A stretch of 64,000 bases of DNA from Phytomonas francai (lineage: Eukaryota; Euglenozoa; Kinetoplastea; Trypanosomatida; Trypanosomatidae): positions 62,265-126,264 of the forward strand of contig MJCC01000001.1 of NCBI GenBank assembly GCA_001766655.1. The letters are read 5' to 3'. Shown here piece after piece: positions 1-7,188 of the stretch. A program made the position numbers and the translations under genes. Every line of letters starts with the position of its first letter. Position 1 is the stretch's first letter. The notes beneath the pieces were generated by a model. The model was given only the letters and a program-made list of their open reading frames with translations. It did not search any database and was not told the origin of the DNA.

Positions 1-764
1 AAGGCACATCTGATTATACAACCATTAGTGGGCGGCCCTTTGGGGTTGCACGGCGCCCACCCAACAGCAAACGCAGCAATCACCCCAGTTTAATTGAAAA
101 TAAAAGAGGTGAAGTGCAAGTCGCCCAAAATGAAAAGGGAAAAGAATAATTTTAGCCCCGCTATTTGACAAAAAAAAAAACATTGTCTCGGAATGTGGAA
201 ATTCTGAAACAGAAATCCTTGGGAGTTGGAAAAGTAAAATTTCACAATTTAAGCAGGGTGGTGGCGCTCACCAAAATTATTACTTCAGGTGGGGGGTCCA
301 CATTTTTTTCGTATCAAGAAATTGTCAGTTTGGTAAATGAAATATTTGGGTTGCGGCATGTTACCTAGATGCTTGAGTGTTTCCACAAATCATTTATATT
401 AGTGATTTTTTTTTCATTTTTTATTTACCTGCGGTTCCTTTGCAGCGTGGAATACGAAAGCGGACGTTTATGTGTAGTCGTTGGTTAAAGATGTTGTGAG
501 ATCACTCTAGATTGACTATTAAGATTTAACTCCTTATTTAGTTGTATAGATCCTTGTAGAGAAAATAGGATGCTGAGATAGTCCCAGAATTAATTATTAG
601 CCTTGTTTTCACCCCAAAAGCTATATATAGTAAAATAATTTATGTGTTTTTTTTATTTGTTAGGTTATCTTTGGATAAGTAAGTAGTGAGTTAAAAAGCG
701 CGGAGAGGAAAATCTAGGCACGAATGCATAACTGCACTTGAATGAATAACCTAGATTTAACAAG

Positions 765-795
765 TATATATATTTATATATAATATATATATATA
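765..795. repeat. TA-rich microsatellite
   Basis: Interrupted TA repeats between the upstream gene and the acceptor of glutamine synthetase. One of at least nine such tracts in the spacers of this window. Confidence 0.8.
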
Positions 796-802
796 ATTCC
801 GC

Positions 803-828
803 TTGGACTGCTATTCTTTTTATCTTAG
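803..828 (+). promoter_or_regulatory. Predicted trans-splice acceptor for glutamine synthetase
   Basis: A pyrimidine-rich stretch (core TATTCTTTTTATCTTAG) ends in AG at 827-828, 69 bases before the ATG at 898. There is no ATG between this AG and the start codon, so the mRNA would have a clean 5' leader. The position is an inference from the general kinetoplastid rule and has not been mapped. Confidence 0.5.
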
Positions 829-897
829 TGTATTCGCAAAAAGTTAAACATTACTGAAAGAATAATATACCAATAAATAAAAATCCAGGTGTCAAGT

Positions 898-2040
898 ATG
901 AATAATACTAGTAAGCAGGCAGTCCGTGTGACCTACATTTGGCTTTCAGGAAAGGATTCTCACCATGATATTCGCAGCAAAGATCGCACAATGTATCTGA
1001 CTCCAGAAGATATATCAAAACCACCAAAGTCACTCGTGGCCGAAGGAGTTTTCCCCGTGTGGAACTTTGATGGTTCATCAACTGGGCAGGCGAAATGCAT
1101 TGACACCGAAATTTTGCTAAATCCTGTGAATGCTTTCCCTTGTTGCCTGCCTCACTTTTCAACTAAGATCCCGTGGATTCTGGTTTTGGCGGAGTGTTAT
1201 TTGCCGAACGGTGAGCCCTCTTCCGATAACACCCGAGCCTTGGCACGACAGATCTTTGAACAGCTTTCGGATGAGCACCCCTGGTTTGGTTTGGAGCAGG
1301 AGTATTTTTTAATTGAGCGTAACCGCCCCTATGGGTGGCCCGAGAAAGGGTTTCCTGCCCCGCAAGGTCCTTACTACTGCTCCACGGGTTCGAACAGGGC
1401 TATGGGGCGCCGTTTCGTCGACGAGCACTATGAAATTTGTTTGGAAATGGGCCTGAATATATCCGGCACGAATGCTGAAGTGACCCCGGGTCAGTGGGAG
1501 TTTCAGGTGGGGCCCTGCGAGGGCTTAGAAATGGGAGACCAGTTAATAGTTGCGCGATGGGTGCTTCTGCGTGTGCTTGAAAAATACGACTTGGACGTTG
1601 ACTACAGAGCGAAACCAATCGAAGGCGATTGGAATGGAAGTGGACTGCATACAAATTTTTCGACAAAGGCGACGCGCGATGAGGACGGGCTTAAGGTCAT
1701 CCACAATTACATCGAACAGCTGAGTCGAACTGTGGACACGGACATTATTTTTTATGGTGCGGAAAATGACAAGAGGCTAACGGGAAAGCACGAAACCGCG
1801 AAGGCGACGGAGTTCAGCTTCGGTGTTGGCACACGCGGGACTTCTATTCGAATTCCAAACTCGGTAGCGAATGAGAAAAGAGGTTATATGGAGGACCGCC
1901 GGCCCGCTGGCGACGCTGATCCTTACTTGGTGACATCACGTTTACTCGCATCCTGTCTTGGACTTGAGACTCCTTTTCTCGATCTAGCTTCCAAAAAATA
2001 TGAGAAGGAATGGATGAAAAAAAAGAATTCAGAATTTTAG
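898..2040 (+). CDS. GS: Glutamine synthetase (eukaryotic type, GSII)
   Basis: It makes glutamine from glutamate, ammonia and ATP, most likely in the cytosol because no targeting peptide is visible. The 380-residue length fits eukaryotic GSII, which is about 360-380. Recognisable family blocks occur in order: NFDGSSTGQA near the N-terminus, the catalytic-domain motif GLEQEYFLI, the block around TPGQWEFQVGP, GDWNGSGLHTNFST, the GAENDKRLTGKHETA loop, and the nucleotide-binding stretch GTSIRIPNSV followed by EDRRPAGDADPY. The Glu residues of EQEY and of QWEFQ that bind metal and substrate are present, so the enzyme should be active. The reading frame is open from a GTG at 889, but eukaryotic initiation should use the ATG at 898. 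The first AG after a good pyrimidine tract is 69 bases upstream. Confidence 0.97.
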   Translation: MNNTSKQAVRVTYIWLSGKDSHHDIRSKDRTMYLTPEDISKPPKSLVAEGVFPVWNFDGSSTGQAKCIDTEILLNPVNAFPCCLPHFSTKIPWILVLAECYLPNGEPSSDNTRALARQIFEQLSDEHPWFGLEQEYFLIERNRPYGWPEKGFPAPQGPYYCSTGSNRAMGRRFVDEHYEICLEMGLNISGTNAEVTPGQWEFQVGPCEGLEMGDQLIVARWVLLRVLEKYDLDVDYRAKPIEGDWNGSGLHTNFSTKATRDEDGLKVIHNYIEQLSRTVDTDIIFYGAENDKRLTGKHETAKATEFSFGVGTRGTSIRIPNSVANEKRGYMEDRRPAGDADPYLVTSRLLASCLGLETPFLDLASKKYEKEWMKKKNSEF

Positions 2041-2471
2041 TTTTAGAGCTCTATAATTTGCTGCAGGCGTTTTTTTTTCAGGAGTATAAAATAGTTTACA
2101 TATATATATATATATATATCATTCGGTTCGAGTTGTTGTACAAGTAAATAATAATGGAAAAAAAAATAATGAATTTTTTTTAAATTAATATCATTAGTGG
2201 AATTTTTTACGTACATCTTTCAGAACACTTTTAATTTTTGATTCCTTATATTTTTCGTAATGAGAAGGATTCTAATATTTTTTTTTCCCTTTAAATAATT
2301 AAAAGATAAAATTTCGAAAGTATCATAAATTTATTATATTTGTGTAAATGTTTATGGATGCAATGCGTTCCATTATGCATTTTTTTTTGATTGGCATCAA
2401 GTCACTAACTCTACCTTTTTTTGTTGTTTAAAACATAAAGTTAAAAATAATTTTAAAAAGTTGAACCGTAA
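2041..2471. other. Intergenic region between glutamine synthetase and the LRR/CCCH gene
   Basis: AT-rich spacer. It holds a TA repeat at 2101-2119, several A and T runs, and a T-rich tract followed by AG at 2439-2440 that is the likely splice acceptor for the next gene. I see no gene. Confidence 0.6.
2101..2119. repeat. TA microsatellite
   Basis: Perfect TA repeat, 61 bases after the glutamine synthetase stop codon, in its 3' UTR. Confidence 0.9.
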
Positions 2472-3671
2472 ATGCAAAATAATATTTTAAACCAAAATTA
2501 TGTTAAAGAGGCTTCAACCTTACCTAAACGAAAGCGGAAAAGGAAGAAAACCAAATCTCTTTATGATCAATATTTTGAAGATTCTGCCACGAAGCGTCTT
2601 TCGTCCAGCTGCACCGAGTCAGACGACGTTAATTCCGAGATAGATTTGGATTTTACAGTTGGAATGGATATAAATATTCTTATACAGCAAACAATTCAAA
2701 ACACTATTCGAAGTGTTTGCCTTGAAGATTACGATGGTTTGTCATCCTTTGGTGATCATGAGCTGATTTGTTTTGCTGCTGCGATCAAAAACAATACCTC
2801 GATCGTTTCGCTTCAGATACGCTATCTGAATGTGAGTGATGTTTCACTTGTATCTTTGTGTAATGCGGTACTAAATCACCCTAGTCTTAGAGCACTTGAT
2901 TTGTCAGGAACTCGGGGTGGAGAGGCAACTAGCGCGGCACTTTGTAATCTTGTATCCACAAATTCCTCGATCATCTTTGTTCGAGTTGATGACACTGTTG
3001 TGAACAGCAAAGACAATGAGATAATTCAAATGGCAATTCAGTATAATGCGATGATATGCGCTGATCCCAATAGCAACCCATTTCAGTTGGGTCTTTTACA
3101 TAGAATAAGTTCAATTGAAGAAAAAGTACAGGAATACAATCAGCAGTTGAACGCGAAGCCCTGGCTCTTGCCCGAGAAAGGCAGCGAAAAGAATATCACA
3201 GATAAGTCAAGTTTGAATACAAAAAAGAAAGTCAAACTATTAACAGGCAGGGGTATGCAATTTGGAGCGGAGGTGTGTGCCCAGTTCATTAACGGTTACT
3301 GTGCTTACGGTTCTCGCTGCAAATATTTCCACCCAGAGAAAACGTGCGCTCTTAGAAACACGGCGACGATGAAACAAGATCAGAGTCATGTCGACGATAC
3401 GCATTCTTCTAGTCCTTCAATTGTAAGTACAGCAGCTTCTCGCTATCACTCCTCGCAAAGCCGCCTAAGGCCTCCACATTTTACCTTGAAACATCACACC
3501 AGTAAGAGTCGTGCAAGCGAGAATAAATTACCTATCCACACCATTAACAACAAAAAAAGGGAACCAGCTGTTCTTACGCCATCATTTTTTTTCCTATGGA
3601 GCTCATGTTTAACAGCCACGGTTTGCAGTGTCACATTATTTTCTCTTTTTCTTTTTCCGAAAAAGGAATGA
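2472..3671 (+). CDS. LRR-like and CCCH zinc-finger protein with hydrophobic C-terminal tail
   Basis: A 399-residue protein of mixed design. Residues about 18-28 are a Lys/Arg cluster (PKRKRKRKKTKS) that could act as a nuclear signal. About 80-190 looks like leucine-rich repeat of the ribonuclease-inhibitor type, with spaced blocks such as SLRALDLSGTRGGEATSAAL. A single CCCH finger is seen at C269-x7-C277-x5-C283-x3-H287, the spacing that binds RNA in trypanosomatid ZC3H proteins. A Ser/His-rich linker follows. The last 25 residues contain about 20 hydrophobic ones (FFFLWSSCLTATVCSVTLF) and then PKKE, which resembles a tail anchor. Kinetoplastids rely on CCCH proteins for mRNA control, so a post-transcriptional role is a reasonable inference; the exact orthologue is not recognised. 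The ATG at 2472 follows AG at 2439-2440. Confidence 0.8.
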   Translation: MQNNILNQNYVKEASTLPKRKRKRKKTKSLYDQYFEDSATKRLSSSCTESDDVNSEIDLDFTVGMDINILIQQTIQNTIRSVCLEDYDGLSSFGDHELICFAAAIKNNTSIVSLQIRYLNVSDVSLVSLCNAVLNHPSLRALDLSGTRGGEATSAALCNLVSTNSSIIFVRVDDTVVNSKDNEIIQMAIQYNAMICADPNSNPFQLGLLHRISSIEEKVQEYNQQLNAKPWLLPEKGSEKNITDKSSLNTKKKVKLLTGRGMQFGAEVCAQFINGYCAYGSRCKYFHPEKTCALRNTATMKQDQSHVDDTHSSSPSIVSTAASRYHSSQSRLRPPHFTLKHHTSKSRASENKLPIHTINNKKREPAVLTPSFFFLWSSCLTATVCSVTLFSLFLFPKKE

Positions 3672-4234
3672 GTTGTTTCTGAAAATTTTAGAACTCTTTT
3701 TTTGTTGTTGCTAAAAAAATTCTTGCTCTGCGTTAGTGGCGTGCGTGTATATGGTTCTGCTATACTTGTATTATTTTATGTAGACGGGTTAGCCATATTG
3801 CTCAACATTACAATAGGAACTCATAAACGGAATAAAATTTTGTCTCTAAATCGAAATTTCCCTTCCGTAAAAGGGGAAGGACAATGTTTTGAGTTTAAGA
3901 GACGCCTAGCTATATTGAGAGTGTGGTTTTCTCATGATATATTGTTTTGCTTTTATATCCAATATTAATCGATAGGCTAACTGGGAATTTTTATCCATCA
4001 TTTTTTCACATTTTCTGTTGTATTCAAAATTCGTGTTACATTACTCCTACAGTATCTAATTCGATGGATCCTTCTTTGTTAGCGAAGTCTGCTTTGACTT
4101 CAAGTAAGAAATTTCAGTTGTTGATTTTTATTTGTATAAAAAAGGCAGACAGATAGTATTTCTGTTGTACTCGGTGAGGATACTCCAGCGTGTTTCACTT
4201 ATATTTGATTAGCCCTCCATAAAAGTTTTGTCAT
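3672..4234. other. Intergenic region between the LRR/CCCH gene and the helicase-like gene
   Basis: AT-rich spacer. Two short open frames (3702-3968, 3947-4156) lack an ATG start and resemble no protein I know. A T-rich stretch with AG at 4211-4212 lies 22 bases before the next start codon. Confidence 0.55.
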
Positions 4235-6736
4235 ATGTCTACTCGGAACATTAAAAATAGGAGCAAGTGCATATTTCTACGGAGGCTTAATGATCCATGT
4301 CGTCTTAAAACTCAAAGTGATAACACAAATTTTTGCATTACTGATTTGCAAGTTACATCAGAGAATGCAGAGCGGCGTGGGATAGCATCACTCGAGGAGT
4401 GTCATCAACTTGTGTCGCCTTCTTTCATTCCTTGCCTTCAAGCGAACCTGCAATTTAAATGTTTTCACCCCTCAGCTGCATCTTTTGGGGGCGCTTGGTT
4501 TTGGGAAGGCTACCGACATGCACTTTTTGGTGAAGATGTCATCTACGATCTCAGTGGCACCGGCAACAACCTCATGGAAGACAGCATCGACTCACAGACA
4601 GAATTGCGAAGACAGCTGACGATGCAGAAAGCATCAGCCGACACTACGGCAGACCAGCAACCTTTGGCTATCAATCGGATCTGGCTACACGGCTCAGCAA
4701 AGCTTGAGGTCATGTACGCTATCACGCTTTCGATTGCGTTGCATATCTCTCATCAACCTCTATTGGATCAAGATGAAGGCCCACACGCCCTTATCTTGTG
4801 TGCTTCCAAGTATCAATGCGATGAGATGGCATTCATCCTGAGTCAATTTTGCTCCGAGCTTCATCTTGTGGTACACAACCTGTTTGAGCCCTTTCCTTCA
4901 ATGCCCTCAACTCAACGGGCCGATATTGTGGTGGGCACTCCACCTCTATGGGATGGCGTGGTGGAACTAGGAAAAACATGGGATCGCAAAGGATTGGAGG
5001 GAATCATCAGTAATATCTATGGTGGACGCCCACCGCCTACGTACACATTGAGCAAATGGAGGCCTTACACTATCCGAAATGTCTCACAACTCGTTCTCTT
5101 TGACTTGGGGCTACAAATTAATACCGGCTTTGGGCGCATGCTAGTGCAAATTCTCAGTACATGGGATTTAAATACCACAGCTGTTTCTGAACTTCCGCTT
5201 CGCTGCCAAACGTACTCGGTCCTCGGAGGAGATCGTGCAGTTTATGATGCGGATCTCAATTCCATGTTGTTGGAAATTCTTCGAACCCGAGGAAAGTTGA
5301 ACAAAGAAAAAATATCTGAAATTGCACTTAAAGGCTCGGTCTATTTTTCGTCTCACACCCAGAAGCGCCCTAAGTTCGAGAAAACTGCTGTTCTGTCATC
5401 TCTTTCATCTCGGAAGAATCTATCAAGCGGGTTGTTGATCAAAAATGCGGTATCATTTTCGCGACTCCTTGTCGACAGAAATGCATTTGAGGATTTTGCT
5501 GATGGCATCTTAGAGAAGGCAGCACTGTTTTGGGATAGTTTTGATGCTTCACAAACTGTTAAACCCACCAAGGACAGTGCAGCAGGGAGGAATCAGAGGT
5601 TAGGCCTGAATAACTATGTCAATTGTATGCTAGTATTTGTTTGCGCAACAGAGCCCGAGACCGGACTCCGGGTTCAGGAGATGTGTACTCTACTCATTCC
5701 AGAGGACAGAGGCAAGGATGAGGACGGCATGGCCGCCGTGAGGAGCTCTCGGTATAGTCTTCTTTTTAGGCATCTAGAAGAGCAGTTAAATGGTGAATTA
5801 TTTGACGGTAGTGTTGTTTCATGTGTGAATCTTGAAGACAGTCTGTTTCGGAACTATAAATACGAGCTCGTATCGGGTGAAGTACAAACACTAGAGAGAG
5901 TTGATCTCTATGAAGGCTATTTTGGCATACTTGGTATGACCGAACTCTTGTTGGCTACTTATGTTGCCGATAGGGAGGGTGAATACTTTAAGGAGACATG
6001 CAGAGTAGATTTATTTCGAAACCATTCATGGTTATTGTCGCATTCAAAAACTGAGGCCACGTTTGACTTGTCAAAACCTTCAAGTGATGCACTTGTGCGT
6101 ATCCCTAATTATGCATGTGTGTCCCCAGTGCATGTAAGACATACCTTTACAGTTGTGGCCCTGCGTAATGTGGCAGAATCTATAGAAGCTCTCTGCCACA
6201 GTCAAGCTTCAATAACGAATGAGGGGAATGACCATGTATGTAAAAAGCCTTTTGCACTCTTTTTGCTAGAGGAATGCTGTCAATATGGACGTGTTATTTC
6301 GTATTACTGCTTTGAACGGAGCGAGGGTGATCATGACCCAGATAGTTGCTGCACGGCCTCAACAAATAAAATGTATGAAAATATAACAGAGGCTAGTCTG
6401 AAAGATAGTTTTACTGAAGCAGATAGGAAGGAAAAAGGAGTTTCAGCAACGAAACAGGTGCCTATATCCGGGAAAACAGCTACACTATTTATAGAATTCG
6501 AATCGCATGAATCGGCGCTAGAAGCTGTACGGTTACTTCGTGGGCGTTTTCATTCCGACACAACAACAGGAGAAAATAATAATATAGGTTTAAGTCCTCG
6601 AGTTCAGTTATTTCGCAATGCAACTTATTATGCTGGAGTCGAACAAGAGCTTACGCGAAAGAATAAGTTACTAGTTGCATTTCATGAAGAAGCATCTGGG
6701 AATGATATGCTTGATTTCTCTCTACTTGCAGAATAG
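4235..6736 (+). CDS. Catalytically degenerate DEAD-box-like protein with C-terminal RRM
   Basis: An 833-residue protein laid out like a DEAD/DEAH RNA helicase but without its catalytic motifs. Walker A would be GSGKT; here residues 153-157 read GSAKL. A block like motif Ia (ALILCASKYQCDEMAFIL) and one like Ib (ADIVVGTPPLWD) follow. At the place of DEAD is LVLFDLGLQINTGFGR, with FDLG at 289-292. ATP hydrolysis by this fold is therefore unlikely. The second RecA lobe is only weakly visible. Residues about 740-800 (TLFIEFESHESALEAVRLL and the strand after it) look like an RRM, which suggests binding to RNA or to a partner peptide. This may be a scaffold in an RNA-processing complex; that role is inference. 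Start: the ATG at 4235, after AG at 4211-4212. Confidence 0.65.
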   Translation: MSTRNIKNRSKCIFLRRLNDPCRLKTQSDNTNFCITDLQVTSENAERRGIASLEECHQLVSPSFIPCLQANLQFKCFHPSAASFGGAWFWEGYRHALFGEDVIYDLSGTGNNLMEDSIDSQTELRRQLTMQKASADTTADQQPLAINRIWLHGSAKLEVMYAITLSIALHISHQPLLDQDEGPHALILCASKYQCDEMAFILSQFCSELHLVVHNLFEPFPSMPSTQRADIVVGTPPLWDGVVELGKTWDRKGLEGIISNIYGGRPPPTYTLSKWRPYTIRNVSQLVLFDLGLQINTGFGRMLVQILSTWDLNTTAVSELPLRCQTYSVLGGDRAVYDADLNSMLLEILRTRGKLNKEKISEIALKGSVYFSSHTQKRPKFEKTAVLSSLSSRKNLSSGLLIKNAVSFSRLLVDRNAFEDFADGILEKAALFWDSFDASQTVKPTKDSAAGRNQRLGLNNYVNCMLVFVCATEPETGLRVQEMCTLLIPEDRGKDEDGMAAVRSSRYSLLFRHLEEQLNGELFDGSVVSCVNLEDSLFRNYKYELVSGEVQTLERVDLYEGYFGILGMTELLLATYVADREGEYFKETCRVDLFRNHSWLLSHSKTEATFDLSKPSSDALVRIPNYACVSPVHVRHTFTVVALRNVAESIEALCHSQASITNEGNDHVCKKPFALFLLEECCQYGRVISYYCFERSEGDHDPDSCCTASTNKMYENITEASLKDSFTEADRKEKGVSATKQVPISGKTATLFIEFESHESALEAVRLLRGRFHSDTTTGENNNIGLSPRVQLFRNATYYAGVEQELTRKNKLLVAFHEEASGNDMLDFSLLAE

Positions 6737-7188
6737 TGGAACCCTCCACAAAAATAAAGGAAGCAGATCTACGCATAAAAATGAATGCTTAATAATAATA
6801 GAAACATATAGCAGAGATACAAAGGAAAATTCTTGACTGCCGCAAAAAAACCCTTTAAAAGTTTAAATCTAAATCTCTCCTGAACCCTCTAACCCACATT
6901 GCGCACCTACCAGTGAAAATAACCAATGAAATGCTGTGTCAGCTTCTATTGCACTTTGCACGGAACTGCTTGTTCATGTTATGCTATCCTTGTACCCTAT
7001 TCTTCTCCCCATCTTGTTGCACAGTCTTAACTCCAAGCTTTCAGAGTAATCATTCTTATTTTTTTCACAATCTTTATATCATCGCGAGCAGTACAGTGTT
7101 TCTCTTCGTTCAGCTTTCCCCCATCACAGACCAAACGAAAGGAAGCCGTTTCACGCAATTCAGAACCTCTTCGACAAGAACCCTCAGC
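6737..7188. other. 5' region of the surface-protein gene
   Basis: The reading frame of the next gene stays open here from a GTG at 6913, with an in-frame ATG at 6931. The best pyrimidine tract and AG (7051-7091) lie downstream of that ATG, so this open frame is read as untranslated. No separate gene is seen. Confidence 0.5.
7051..7091 (+). promoter_or_regulatory. Predicted trans-splice acceptor deciding the surface-protein start
   Basis: The tract CATTCTTATTTTTTTCAC and the pyrimidine-rich bases after it lead to AG at 7090-7091; further AGs follow at about 7095 and 7113. Splicing at any of these removes the in-frame ATG at 6931 from the mRNA and leaves 7189 as the first good ATG, which also begins a textbook signal peptide. 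Confidence 0.45.

Larger units (their letters stand above)
1..897. other. Intergenic region upstream of glutamine synthetase
   Basis: AT-rich spacer with no ATG-initiated ORF of useful length; the frame open at 165-368 begins with TTG and contains no ATG. A 7-bp inverted repeat (28-34 with 54-60, GTGGGCG/CGCCCAC) sits at the left edge in a short GC-rich patch and could be part of a structure that continues outside the window. A TA-rich tract lies at 765-795, followed by a pyrimidine tract and AG at 827-828. Confidence 0.6.

Noticed and set aside
165..368. 67-codon open frame at the left edge
   Set aside because: It begins with TTG, has no internal ATG, opens on a poly-A run and matches nothing known.
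3702..4156. Two overlapping open frames after the LRR/CCCH gene
   Set aside because: No proper ATG start, AT-driven composition rich in Ile, Phe and Lys, and located where a 3' UTR and spacer are expected.
6931..7188. Longer N-terminus for the surface protein starting at the ATG at 6931
   Set aside because: Good splice acceptors lie downstream of that ATG, and the ATG at 7189 starts a standard signal peptide. The extension is made of T-rich acceptor sequence translated into Phe, Leu and Ser.
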